Assembly: GCA_029721515.1 (NCBI GenBank)
Contig: CM056556.1
Location: 5,146,501 to 5,210,500 of the forward strand
From: Synanceia verrucosa
Lineage: Eukaryota; Chordata; Actinopteri; Perciformes; Synanceiidae
DNA length: 64,000 bases
Reading direction: 5' to 3'
In this document: piece by piece, positions 11,601 to 22,429 of the stretch
How the letters are laid out: every line of letters starts with the position of its first letter
Position numbering within the stretch: the first letter of the stretch is position 1
Position numbers and translations under genes: made by a program
The notes under the pieces: generated by a model
The model's input: only the letters and a program-made list of their open reading frames with translations
Databases searched by the model: none
What the model was told of the DNA's origin: nothing

Positions 11601-13274
11601 ATGACCTCCATCAGGATTCTGGCCTTTCTGCTTCTCCTCCTCCTCCACCAGGTCTACAGCGAGGAGGACGAGCCTGCTTTCAAAGCAGAAGGCGGCATTG
11701 TCGAGATAGGGTATTGTTTCGGCGTGGATTATATTGTTGTTTACAGATGTGCGCCAGAGGGAGATCAGCTGCTGGGCAACTCCTCAGCCGACAACACAGC
11801 TGTTACACCTCCTGCGGACCTCCTCGGCCGCATCCACATCAACAAACAGCAGTATCTGCTCGGGCTCCAGATCAGGGACCTCACACTCAAGGACACAGGG
11901 GTTTACAGGAGGGAATGCTGGGAGAACCAGACTCTAATCAGCCAGCACATGCAGCAGGTCTTTGTTTGCAATCAGGAGGTTGAACCTGAAGGCATCACTG
12001 TGAAGGAAGAAGATGGAGTGGTCAAACTTCTGTGCAACAACACTTCCATTGGTTTGGAGGGAATCTCTGTGCGCTGGTACCACGAGACCTTACCACTATA
12101 TAAGCCCACACTCTTTCTGGACAGCAGCGTGTCACTGGACCCTCTGGTGGAGGAGCTGAAGAGTGTCATCGAGGTCAGACACAATGGGGCATTGCTCTTG
12201 CTTGAAAACAGCACGTTAAAGAATAACCAGCACTTCATATGTGTTGTGATCAAAGGTGAGACTTGTCTCAGTTTCCAAACCATGCACCTACCGGACAACA
12301 GTGAGAGTTGGGACATTTTTGCCTCACATGGGGACAGGGTGGTATTAAAATGCCCCTCTGAGGGTAGGAACCAGCAATGGGAAACACCACTGGGGAAAAT
12401 CAATGGTAGCAGCGTGAAGATGAATATATCATTTGGTGACAAATCAGAAGACTTCTCATTGGTAATCCCTGCCTTCTCTGATGAACTCAGTGGGCACTAT
12501 TCATGCTTCTCCTCCACACTTGAAGTGCAGTACTTGCTGGTTAATTGTCCCAAAAAGGAAACCCATGAAGTGATTTTCACTGAAGGTGGGAGTGTTGTGA
12601 TAAATTGTCATGTTGGCAAAGACGATAACAAAAGGGTGCAGTGGCATCGCAGAGAACCGTCAGGTGAAAATGAGCTTATCCATGACTCAGAAGACAAGAC
12701 TGTTCCCATCCCAGAGGATCTGAGGGGCAGATTGACTCTGTCTGAAAGTGGATCCTCACTGACGATCACCCCCCTGGAGGTGAAGGATCAAGGGGTGTAC
12801 TGGTGTATTGTTTTAAACCCTACGTTCCTTGATGTGGATTACGATTTCAAAGATGACTACAATTGGGAAGGTACTGAGGAAGATGAATTCACTGATGGCT
12901 TCTACTGGTATAACACACCCCAGTGCATCTTTAAACAGGAAACAATTTTGAGAGTAGCCACAAAAAAAGGAAGAGGTGTGGCTTTGGAGACAGTGACCGT
13001 AAACTCACTGATGAGAAACCAGGATCTCGTCACCACAACTGACCTGCCAGCAGCCACTGATGTTACTGCCTTAGCAGTGGGGGCCGCACTGGTGGGGCTG
13101 CTGGTGATTGGAGCGACTGTGGCAGTTATTGCATTAAAGAGGAGAGCAAAGGCCTTGTCCACGCAGAGAGGAACAGCCTCTCGCTCTGAACTAAACATGA
13201 CCAAAGACATAAAAAGGAACGTGGATCCTGGTTGCACTGAGAGGTTAACTCATAATGATGAACACGGTGCTTAA
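11601..13274 (+). CDS. Intronless multi-Ig-domain type I membrane protein
   Basis: Not recognised as a named gene. The frame encodes 557 residues without an intron. I chose the ATG at 11601 over the in-frame ATG at 11553 because it starts directly with a signal peptide (MTSIRILAF, seven leucines, likely cut near residue 20). Next come about four Ig-like domains: ~24-123 (LKDTGVYRREC), ~130-230 (LLCNN... HFICVV), ~237-314 (VVLKCP... SGHYSCF) and ~321-452 (VVINCHV... VKDQGVYWC). Domain 4 carries an unusual acidic/aromatic insert (411-440, rich in Asp, Glu, Tyr, Trp). A transmembrane helix at ~489-511 is followed by KRR and a ~45-residue tail without an ITIM or ITAM. Many N-glycosylation sites (for example N60SS, N109QT, N203ST) suit a surface protein. 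Cell-surface recognition, perhaps immune, is inference. Confidence 0.8.
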   Translation: MTSIRILAFLLLLLLHQVYSEEDEPAFKAEGGIVEIGYCFGVDYIVVYRCAPEGDQLLGNSSADNTAVTPPADLLGRIHINKQQYLLGLQIRDLTLKDTGVYRRECWENQTLISQHMQQVFVCNQEVEPEGITVKEEDGVVKLLCNNTSIGLEGISVRWYHETLPLYKPTLFLDSSVSLDPLVEELKSVIEVRHNGALLLLENSTLKNNQHFICVVIKGETCLSFQTMHLPDNSESWDIFASHGDRVVLKCPSEGRNQQWETPLGKINGSSVKMNISFGDKSEDFSLVIPAFSDELSGHYSCFSSTLEVQYLLVNCPKKETHEVIFTEGGSVVINCHVGKDDNKRVQWHRREPSGENELIHDSEDKTVPIPEDLRGRLTLSESGSSLTITPLEVKDQGVYWCIVLNPTFLDVDYDFKDDYNWEGTEEDEFTDGFYWYNTPQCIFKQETILRVATKKGRGVALETVTVNSLMRNQDLVTTTDLPAATDVTALAVGAALVGLLVIGATVAVIALKRRAKALSTQRGTASRSELNMTKDIKRNVDPGCTERLTHNDEHGA

Positions 13275-14487
13275 CAGCTTTTGTAAAGTAGCTCCGAGGC
13301 ATTTTATATCCAAAGGACACTGACTGTGCTATGAAATCTGTCCATAAATCACCAGCTAATGACTGCGAAAGTCACATTTTATACTTTCAGTTTCATTTTG
13401 ATGCTGCCTTTCTCCCATGTTCTTTTCAGTTACTATGACTAACAATGTTGGATTTATTCAGTAGAGAGTCTAAAATACATATAAACATGCTCTGTTTCTA
13501 AAATGTCCTTCAGCACAGTGTATATAGACCGTACCCAACTTATCTGATGGTCTGACATTGTGGAATGGTGCTCGACTGTTATGATGACTAAAACCAGTCA
13601 GGCTGCTTTCCTGTCAATGATTGTTTGGCGCCAGTAAGGCAGAGCATAATGGCCAAAAAGTACCTGAAACTCTAGTATCCAACGACTGCACACTGACTTT
13701 CTGTTACATTTTCTTTTTTACACACTGAGTTTATGGCTTCATAACCCAATATTTAGACTATTACGATCATTTTTTCTTGATCTTAAAGTTGCATTAATCT
13801 TTTTTTGCCCATTTTTAGGGCAGTAGAAAACTGTAAAAACAATATTGACATACTAGGACACAATCAGCATTCATTTGGATTTGTGTTTCTGGCCACCTGA
13901 AGAATGGAGGTACAATATTGACTCTCCTTTTAGCTCTGTTTAACTCCTGAGGGAAATATCTGGCTCTTCAGCAGTAACAGTGTGGTTGATCATTTAGTGA
14001 CACCTTTCACATTATATACATGAAACAACAAGTACCAGAAAGCTAAACAATCTGCACTGTTTCTTCATTTTTTTCATTATAAGAAAAAACAGATAATCAA
14101 AGGACACACTTAAGATGTCACCATTACTGTTAATGTGTTATCTGACTATGAAAAGCACTTCATAAATGCATGATTAAATATCTGAGTCACATATCTTCAT
14201 ATAGGTTCTCCAGGCTTTGTTCGAAATGCACCTTGAACTGCCTCATCCAACACTACACTCGTAAACTTCAATATTGAATCAGTATCATTATTGATCCAAT
14301 ACTGCGGTTTATGTTTGCCGAGCACAAAAAGGGATACAGTGCATAAAGTGATTGTATGTGTTATTGACCAGCTGACTGGATTCGTATTGATTTGACCGTG
14401 CATTTTATTTCACATGATAATATACAGTGGGATGTGCAGTTTATATTCTAAGGAGCAATGTGCCGCTGCCACAGTGTCATAAGTGTG

Positions 14488-14493
14488 AATAAA
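14488..14493 (+). terminator. Candidate poly(A) signal of the Ig-receptor gene
   Basis: First clear AATAAA downstream of the stop at 13274, implying a ~1.2-kb 3'UTR (13275 to about 14510). That stretch holds no other coding signal I can see. Confidence 0.35.
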
Positions 14494-14783
14494 TACTTTT
14501 AAACATTGGCTCAGCGTCATCATATGGTCTAAACCGAGAGAACAAACGCTTGTCTCATTAAACTGTGATGATCAGTCGAATCAATAACGCTTTTAGAGCT
14601 AATATGAAGGTTGATCCTGAGCTGAACCACTCTAATTCTGAAGAAAAAAGGTACTTAAAACAACTGACATTATCGGTCTATGCAGTAAGATAATTTCATT
14701 TGACAAGATTTCTCAAATTAAGATGCTAAATCTAGAAATGAGATGTATTTAGAAGGCTTAAAATGAGCAGAAAATGCTGGTTT

Positions 14784-14982
14784 TAATAATAACAATCAGC
14801 TTTATTTGTTATATACACAAAATTTGTCCAACCCATCCCTCAGGGAGCAGTGGTGCCATGTAAGGGGAACAACAGGGTCCAGTGTCGGACTCAGGAACAC
14901 TTATGCAGCAGAGAGCAGGAGGGGGATCGAACCCATGACCCTGGAGTTCAGGGATGACCACTCTACCAACTGAGATACATCA
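14784..14982 (-). mobile_element. tRNA-derived SINE
   Basis: On the - strand it starts ATGTATCTCAGTTGGTAGAG, an RNA polymerase III A box (+ strand ~14961-14975). It has a B box GGGTTCGATCC (+ strand 14924-14934) at tRNA-like spacing and ends AACAAATAAAGCTGATTGTT. The flanks (14700-14783 and 15000-15190) look like another old repeat, so the SINE may be inserted in it. Confidence 0.75.
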
Positions 14983-15199
14983 AAATCTAACTTTTTACAG
15001 AGCAAAAGTAAGCGAAATATACTAAATATACACATAAAATAAGCAGAAAATGCTTATGTTGTGTTAAGATTATAGTGTAAAGTTAAACACTTAAAATAAG
15101 AAATTAACTCTTTAAACAAGATAAATTATCTAACATATCTTAATCTAAGTTTTTCCATCTTGGTAAGAACCCAATACTTTGCAGTGTGGTCTTCCTCTG

Positions 15200-18100
15200 G
15201 TTATCAGTAACACCTGTCCTCCTCTCACTATCTGACCACCCTTCACAACAAGCACTAATAAAGCACACTAACCTCACTCTGTCACTTTAGAAACAAAGTG
15301 AGTATACCTGCCTCAGTACTGGTTTCAGTTAGTGGTTTCTCTGTCTGGAACGAGACGTCATCTCATTGGAGCAGAACAATTGGAAAACAGGACATATTCT
15401 GGACATTTTATAGGACACCACCTCAGCAAATAGTTAAATGCATTAATGATATTTGGAGTGGGATCCAGTGGGATCAATCTTCTCATCTAACAATTAGCAA
15501 GAAAGCGATTAAGGAGAAATCCTCAGAAGATCATAATGATTTACCTCATTTGAATCAACCACATTCTGAATACTTTGATGCTGCATTAATTTTACCATAC
15601 AGGGGCCACATTACGCTCTGCACTCTTGCATGTCCAAAACTCAACCAGTGAGGCAGCAACAAATGCAAAACTGATGAGACTCAGAATGCAAACATTTTTA
15701 CTCAATAAGCCAAAAATATGTCATTTTTTTGTGATGTTTGCTGCGTTCTTGAAGCGTTGCATCTTGCAACACATTCTGTTGTGCTTCAGCAGTATTTTAG
15801 CTGCCAGATTGTATTACTCCCACACACTTAACCTTTTGGAGCACTGATAAATATTTATGATCCACAGCAGTGCCAATACATCCAAAAAAGAAATATAGTT
15901 TCTGTTGGGAAATATTTGCTCAGCTGGTATAGCTATATAAACATTAAATCTTATTACACTGTTCTTAATTTGACGTTGGGCCAATATCTGATAGTGCAGC
16001 TGGAGTGAACAAGTGGACTTTATAAAAGCTCCTGAGCCAATAATTTACCTGTTTAGCTGTTCCTTTAGTATTATTTCTATAGAAGCACTATGTTGACGTC
16101 ATTTCAAAAACCTTCACCAGTTTTTCCTGCTGTGCTCTCTGCTAACATTGTCTCTCAGGCCACATGATGAGCTGAAGCACTATAACAAAACCCATCCAAC
16201 TAATTTAATGAAAAGCATCGTATTTAGAGCCCTGAGCCATGAATGAACAATAGCCATGAGTAACGGGAGAAATGTGGGCCTCCTGCTCAAAAGGACGTGC
16301 TTTGTTTTCAAAAATAACTTTCTTTAACATGAACAGGAACAAAACGAGGTGAGAAAGGTCTGTGGTGAAAAGTAAAAAGCAGTCTGATTTTAACTTTTCT
16401 TGGCAGCTCAGTGGAGGACTGTTATCGACTCCAGCCCAAGCAGGATAAGTTAACAGTGTTTGTTTTGCTCATTCTGAGCAACTTCTAACTGAAAAGCTCC
16501 AATAAATGAAAGGGAAGAAACAGGAAAACCAGGAAACACACAGACAAGCCTCCACACACCCAGAATGCAAGACAGACAAGCTGAAAAGGAACCATGGAGG
16601 TATAAATAGATAAATAGTGACTGATTAACTAAGTGAGGACAGGTGAAACTGATCAGGACGGAAAGGTGGGAAATGAACAAAGAGAGAACGTAAAAACAGA
16701 CGAGACACATGATTTTTAAGACATATCAAAATAGAAAAACTGACCCAGTGTGGAGGCAATAGGAAATAATTCTGAATTTAGCGCATTTAATGCCATAATC
16801 TTTCACAGACAGGAGAGAGATAGCAGTGCTAGTTTGCTTTCCATACAGCTCTTCACAGGCTTGATTGATGGAGATGCAGATGTAAAAGAGGAGCAGCTGC
16901 TTGTTGCTTTCAGGTGTAATTAAGAAAAGGCTCGGTCATGGAGAAAGACCCCCGGGAGGCCCGACAGAGCACCGAGGAACCAGAACGCCTTGGAGAACAG
17001 CAAGATCCAGCTTCTGTTGTTTGTTACAACGAGAGACTTTAAATGGATCAGCTTAATTGTCATCAGAGCATCTGTGTGTGTGTGTGTGTGTGTGTGAAAT
17101 CAGCCAGGAAACTGTGTTTAGACGAGTCGTTACCTGAACTCTCTTGTGTTCCCTCTGGCTCGCACAACTTCTGCAGAACAAACCCGAGACGTGTGACCAG
17201 ACTCCTAATCTGAAGATCATCTGAACTTTTCTCTGCACTGGTCCATTTTTCACACCAGTGCAACAGTCTGGATGTTAACACGATCCCTGCCTGCTGCCTC
17301 CCAGGGCACCCCTTCCTGTCCGATCAGGAGGCCATGTTGTGTCAAATCAGCACGTCTGCTCTGCTCCCTGGTGGCTGCCGGGCTGAGCCTGCTGAGGCCC
17401 GATCTGCTGTAATTTGCCAGGTCCATTAGTCCCACAAATGTGATGGCTGTGAGCCCTGTGAGTGTGAAACAGCTGGTGGGATAAAGAGCAAGAGAGAAAG
17501 CAAAGGTAGCTCTCACTATTGCTGATGTCCAACCGCAGTATCAGAGAGTGTGATGATGTGCTGTGATAATGGCACCAATTATGCACCGGAGAGCACTGCT
17601 GATGGGCTGGTTTCACAGCAAAGTGCTGAAGGAAAAAATGGTTGCAGAGGGAGGAGTATGGGTTAAATAAAAAAAAAAAGTGGAAAAAAATGGCATAAAA
17701 GGCAGGGGGGTGATGAGCCACTTGGAGCTTTTCTCTCCTGATAGCAGTCCGTTCACTACCCAGACATGTCGAGGTGTCTGGTTGGATCGCAGCCACGCAG
17801 GAATTTATGTCTGTTATTTTTGGACGGCCAATCCAAGCGAGACCGGGACCAATCAAAAGCTCTCAATAAAACTGGCTTCCCTCTGGATGTCTTGAAGGCT
17901 TTCAGTAGATTTGATTTGAAGTGTATAACTTAGAGATGCTGTGATACTCGCTCTCTGTCAGCCTGTAAAATTTCAACTCCCCTGTGTGATTAAAGAGCAA
18001 AAGGTGCATCACAAGTGTTCTGTTGTTCTGTTCTTGCAATCCCCTGGCGAGATGCTCGCTGTGTGATGTTTACGAGCAACAATTAGCTTATCTACTTTTT

Positions 18101-19110
18101 CATGTGTTGGTGAGAAGCATCAATGGCACATTTTGTGAAGGGAGTCTTCTTAGTCATATAATTGGCTCCTCTAGTATGTAAGAAGTAAAAGAGTTGTATG
18201 TCATGATGGGTGCCAGGAGAAAATTTTAAAGCAAGGAAAAAGTTTTAATTTCATTACATGGCGATGAGCTGCCCGCATGCATGCAGCAGATAATTACAAG
18301 TCTTTGCTCAGAAGCACACAGCAGGGTTCAACAACACAACAGCAGAGCCAACTTGCTAACTCATGTGTGGATGAAATAAAAAAAAATTGTGAGATCTCAG
18401 CAGACAGGGGAGTGAAAATGAGACCATCTATATTCAAAAGAGCTCTCGTTCAAAAACAATCACACAGACTTCGTGCATCGTGAAGGCAAGCCAGCACAGC
18501 CACACCTTTGATGCACAGATGGCGGCGTAAACTGTCTCATTCCCCCTCACCACTGTAATCTCTGTCTCTCTCTCTCATCCCTCATGTCCCACATTCCTTC
18601 TTCCTCTCATCATACTGTGGTGTCACTCAACAGATTTCTCTCACTCTACCGGCAGCAAGGCACCTCAGCTTGCACCCCATCCCCGCCTAAATTTAACAAA
18701 TGAAGCCTTGCAAAATTGGCAAGCAGTATGGGAACACCACGACTGGGTAAATGTTAGCTGAAAGCTTCAGTTTATAAAGATGGTCTGCTTCCCTCTGTGA
18801 TTTGGAGCTTTTATAGAAAACAGCCAGTGATGGGATTGTCTATGGGCGAGAGGAATTTGTGCCAGATGATGCTCTCCTCCATAAATGGTTTACTGAACAC
18901 TGAACTGAGGAGTTCTGAGGGCTTAAGGATAACAAGCAATCAAACCGGCTCAGTCTAAGTCTGATTGGGGTCAGCATCGTTGAATTCAATCATGACCTCC
19001 CATTAACAGTCATGAAATAGTGGGGGGGAAAAGAGCTCTCCATATCTGTGGGGAAAAAATGATAACAAACATGGTGATCTCAGTGTTTGAGAACAGAAAT
19101 TATATGAAAA
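15200..19110. other. Intergenic, no gene seen; TG microsatellite
   Basis: No supported exon. A (TG)n microsatellite lies at 17071-17096. The open frame at 15298-15651 is not convincing. Some less AT-rich blocks (for example 17100-17500 and 18240-18700) could be regulatory, but conservation cannot be judged from one sequence. Confidence 0.4.
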
Positions 19111-19119
19111 TAGTGACTC

Positions 19120-19920
19120 ATAATTAAATAGTTTGACATTTTGGGAAATAAGCATTCTTTCTGACAGTGTTAAAGGAGAACAAGGATTTCACCTTCATGT
19201 CTGTCTGTTAAATGTGAAGCTACGGCCAAAAGAAACACTCTTAAGTCGATGTGCTAAGCTAAGCTAACATGGATGCCCACGTTAACTCTTTGAGTGCCAG
19301 CCGTTTTATAAAACACAAAGTGCCTTGTTCCAGCATTTTTGCCCATTTTGAGTCATATTTCTAGACCCACACAATATTTTGTACTGTGTCTCTGAAAACA
19401 CTGAGTAGCTCAAATGAAAGAAGAGACTCCCTATTTCATCGTGAAATAAATCATTTGTTTTTACCTTGTTCCATTCTTCTCTGGTAGAGTAGAGGCAATT
19501 TTCACCAAAATCACCACTTTTTGTCCAGATTCAGTTTGTTTTGCTCTCTAATCTCGATCATCTCCACTTCCTGTTTTGATCTCTGTGGTGTATACCGTCT
19601 CTTTGTGCTCCAACTACATCTCCCAGAAGCCCCAACATTACTCACAGGCTGTGTGAGAGTGTGATCAGTGACCCACTGCTGAAACCCACTTTGACATATT
19701 ATTATGTCGATGACACTCAAGCAACAGATTTTAACAACATCAAAATACATCAATGACGCTCAGAGATTTAAAACAGGTTGAAACAGCCAACCTGCTGTGT
19801 CCAAAATTCAACAAAATCCATTATACCTTTTTGTTCAATCTGTAGAAAAATCAAAGTATAAAAAGCAGCACTTCACTTGTTAGTGTATGTTGCCAGGCAA
19901 CCAACAGCAAATGTAGTTTA
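19120..19920. mobile_element. Common fish repeat interrupted by a nested MITE
   Basis: The left part has AATAGTTTGACATTTTGGGA and GTGCTAAGCTAAGCTAAC. After the insert at 19282-19734, the right part resumes at ~19820 with ACAAAATCC, TTGTTCAATCTGTAGAAAAA and CAAAGTATAAAAA, words I associate with the same teleost repeat family. Its other copy at 25.05-25.73 kb is in the opposite orientation. Family recall is from memory; the layout is visible. Confidence 0.5.
19282..19734 (+). mobile_element. TTAA-bounded MITE, copy 1
   Basis: Begins TTAACTCTTTGAGTGCCAGC and shares a ~400-bp body with 37982-38443 (inverted) and 46006-46454: TTGTTCCAG, TTTTGAGTCATATTTC, CAAATGAAAGAAGAGACTC, TTTTTACCTTGTTCCATTCT, CCACTTCCTGTTTTGATCTC, ACATCTCCCAGAAGCCCC. 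The right boundary is approximate at a TTAA at 19731-19734. Non-coding. TTAA target sites suggest a piggyBac-type mobiliser. Confidence 0.7.
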
Positions 19921-22190
19921 CAACTAACATTTGAACGGTAGGGACTTTGCCTGTTTGGAACAAAAACACAGGCTTCACAAACATCCAGATGCATCACAAC
20001 TCAACACAAGATCAAATCCCAAAAGTACGAGCGAGACGGTGCAAGTAAAAAGATCTGACACTAATTCACTAGAAAAACTCTTGGTACATGAACTCAGAGC
20101 TGGTTGACTGATACATGGAAGACAAACTGGTACCGGACCGGGAGACAAGGACTGCATACACAAGACAAGTTTGATCTAAATAAAAACAAGTTACGAGACA
20201 TGACAAGTTTTCACAGGAGGAAATTTGCTTTGCTTTCTGTCTCAGTCTATGATCTCAGTCAGTAGACTTTGTCACCTTTGGACAGAGTTTTCAGTCTTTG
20301 TTAAGCCTAAACTGTAGCCACATATTTACCTTAGTTATCACTCTTGTCATCTAACTCTTAGGACTTAAAATGTCTCATTGAATAAAATAAATGTGTCTAC
20401 CCGCTGTTTTAACCGTCCAAACCACAGCAAATTTTGGAGAAGTTCTCAGATGTTGCGATGGTGCAACGCCAGTGAGAAATAGAGAAACTGTGCCCTGTGC
20501 TGGGTGTTTGCTGAATTAAATTTAGCTGTCTCTGCTGGCAAACTAGTGGGTGAAATGAGATTTCTTTTCACCATGCTTATTGCACATACAGCGAGGGAAG
20601 GCTGAATGAAGGGCCTGCTTTATTTTTTGCTCCATCAAATAAAACAAAACTTATAGAAACACTAGCTTTCCTCCACACTGATAACTTTTATGAGCCCTGC
20701 TTTGCCCTGTGACAAGCTGACTGACGGATAATCTGACTGACAGATCACGTCTTTAAAAGAGAGCGGAAGGTGCGGAAGTTGCAAAGCAAGCCCAGATATA
20801 GATAAGCAGACAGTGAGCTAAGGAGACAAGGTTATCCCAAGCAGTTGAGAGATTTCAGCTGAGCATTTCCATCCACTTTATGATGAAAGACTGCTGTCAT
20901 GTTAAACATCAGATATGGGGTGGATCATAGAGATATTAGGAAGAAAGAGAGAAGATTGGCGAGGCATTTGTTGAGAGCCTGATAGTTCTGGAAAAGAAAA
21001 ATGAAAGGCACTCTCTCTTGCACGTCTGATTTTGTGCTCTTTTGCATGTGTGCGTGGTGAGGAGCAAGTGTGGGTATAGTTAAACACGGCGACCCGTGGA
21101 GGATTCACTTTTTCGCTCGTAGAAGATTCAACTTTCTCTCATCGCCTGTTTCAAATCTCACCAAGAAGGTGTGGGGGTGTTCGATGCTGCAGGCGGGCAG
21201 AGCGAGGGATCAGTGATGAGGTGCGGAGGACAGGACACTCTTGGATCACTCACTGGGCTTTCTTGGCAGCTTGTCATCTTTTATATGTGCTTGTTCACAA
21301 AGGCCTTTGGCTGGTAACATCCTTTTCTGAATCTGCGTAGGTAGCTCCAGTCCCTCCAGTTCTCATTTGTGAGATGTTTTGCCTTTGTTTCGGTGGTATT
21401 CACTCACATGTACTGCCTGAAAGGTTCAAATATAAGTTAGATGAGGGCAGAGAAGTTCAAACATCTAATCCCCCACTGATATAGGGATCAAGGCTCAAAT
21501 CACCAATGGCAGAAGTGAAGCAAGTGATACAACTGAGATGCATCATTTCACCAATCTGTCTGCGAATCACAGTGAAGACACACTTTAGTCAGCTTGACTC
21601 ATGACTCCATCACAGCGGGAGATAAATCTGAAAGAGCGCAAACAGAATCGACCCCCATTCCCTGGAGTAATGGAGCTGTCACAGGCTGAGTCTGACCCCA
21701 CAGTAACCCCCCAGGGGATAAAGATATGGCACCTATCCCTTCACACTGGGGAGTCAGCAGCAGCACAGTAAAAAAAAAATGGAGGGCACATCTGATAATA
21801 GCAAGTGGAATGAGAAAAAATAGAGGTCATTGTGCCACTGTGATCTCACGAGAGACACCTGCAGAGAGCATGACAGTGACAGAGAAGCAGGAAAGACACT
21901 CATGGGTGGGAAGCGATTGTTGATGCATTTACTGCTGGAGCTGATGAAACCTGCCTCTATGAAATATGGGACATTACTGGTCCTCTTGCACCTGCAAACA
22001 AATAAAAAATACGATGGCAATAGAAGCAACATCATTTTTCTTAGTTGCACTCTGTGGTTTCCATTTACTGCCCGTTATAAGATCACATGCATTTTCCCGA
22101 GACGCAGTGACACGTACCCTACGGCATCAAAGCGTAATGCACGGCGAGGCAATCTCACATCCAATCTTGAGACTCGGCTCCAGTAGACTG
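19921..22190. other. Intergenic, no gene seen
   Basis: No supported exon, RNA gene or recognisable repeat. Open frames at 21726-22427 overlap in several frames and look like chance in a less AT-rich block that leads into the possible chst first exon. Confidence 0.4.
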
Positions 22191-22199
22191 TGTGGTCTC

Positions 22200-22429
22200 T
22201 GGAGGCTGGGTGAGACATGCCTCCCCGCTCAGCCGCTCTCCATCCATGGCGCATCTCCTGCTCTGAATCCACTTCAGTTCTGGACAGCGGCGGTAGCGCT
22301 CCATCCCCACACACACACATACACACACCACACACAAACACAGGCATACACACACTTTTTCAAATGCAGCGCAGAGGATCGGATGGGCAGGAAAAATCCC
22401 ACTACTGCATCTGATCGAGTGCGTTGATG
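22200..22429 (+). promoter_or_regulatory. Possible non-coding first exon and promoter of the chst gene
   Basis: A GC-richer block with several CpGs (GACAGCGGCGGTAGCGCTCC) and a (CA)n run at 22305-22352 ends in a donor-like GTTGATG|GTAAGGG at 22429/22430. The next downstream coding exon has an acceptor-like CAACGTCAG just before 26020. CHST1-type genes often have an untranslated first exon, so this could be it, spanning a ~3.6-kb intron. Transcript data are needed; alternatives exist in this region. Confidence 0.25.

Noticed and set aside
12902..13237. Antisense open frame over the Ig receptor 3' end
   Set aside because: Lies fully within the receptor coding region and has no motif.
14924..14975. 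Possible functional tRNA gene on the - strand
   Set aside because: A and B boxes are present but the acceptor and other stems do not close; it is the head of a SINE.
15298..15651. 117-residue open frame on the + strand
   Set aside because: No family motif, no splice context, AT-rich surroundings; one such frame is expected by chance over 64 kb.
21726..22427. Cluster of overlapping open frames on both strands
   Set aside because: Frames overlap each other without motifs; explained by lower AT content and a CA microsatellite.
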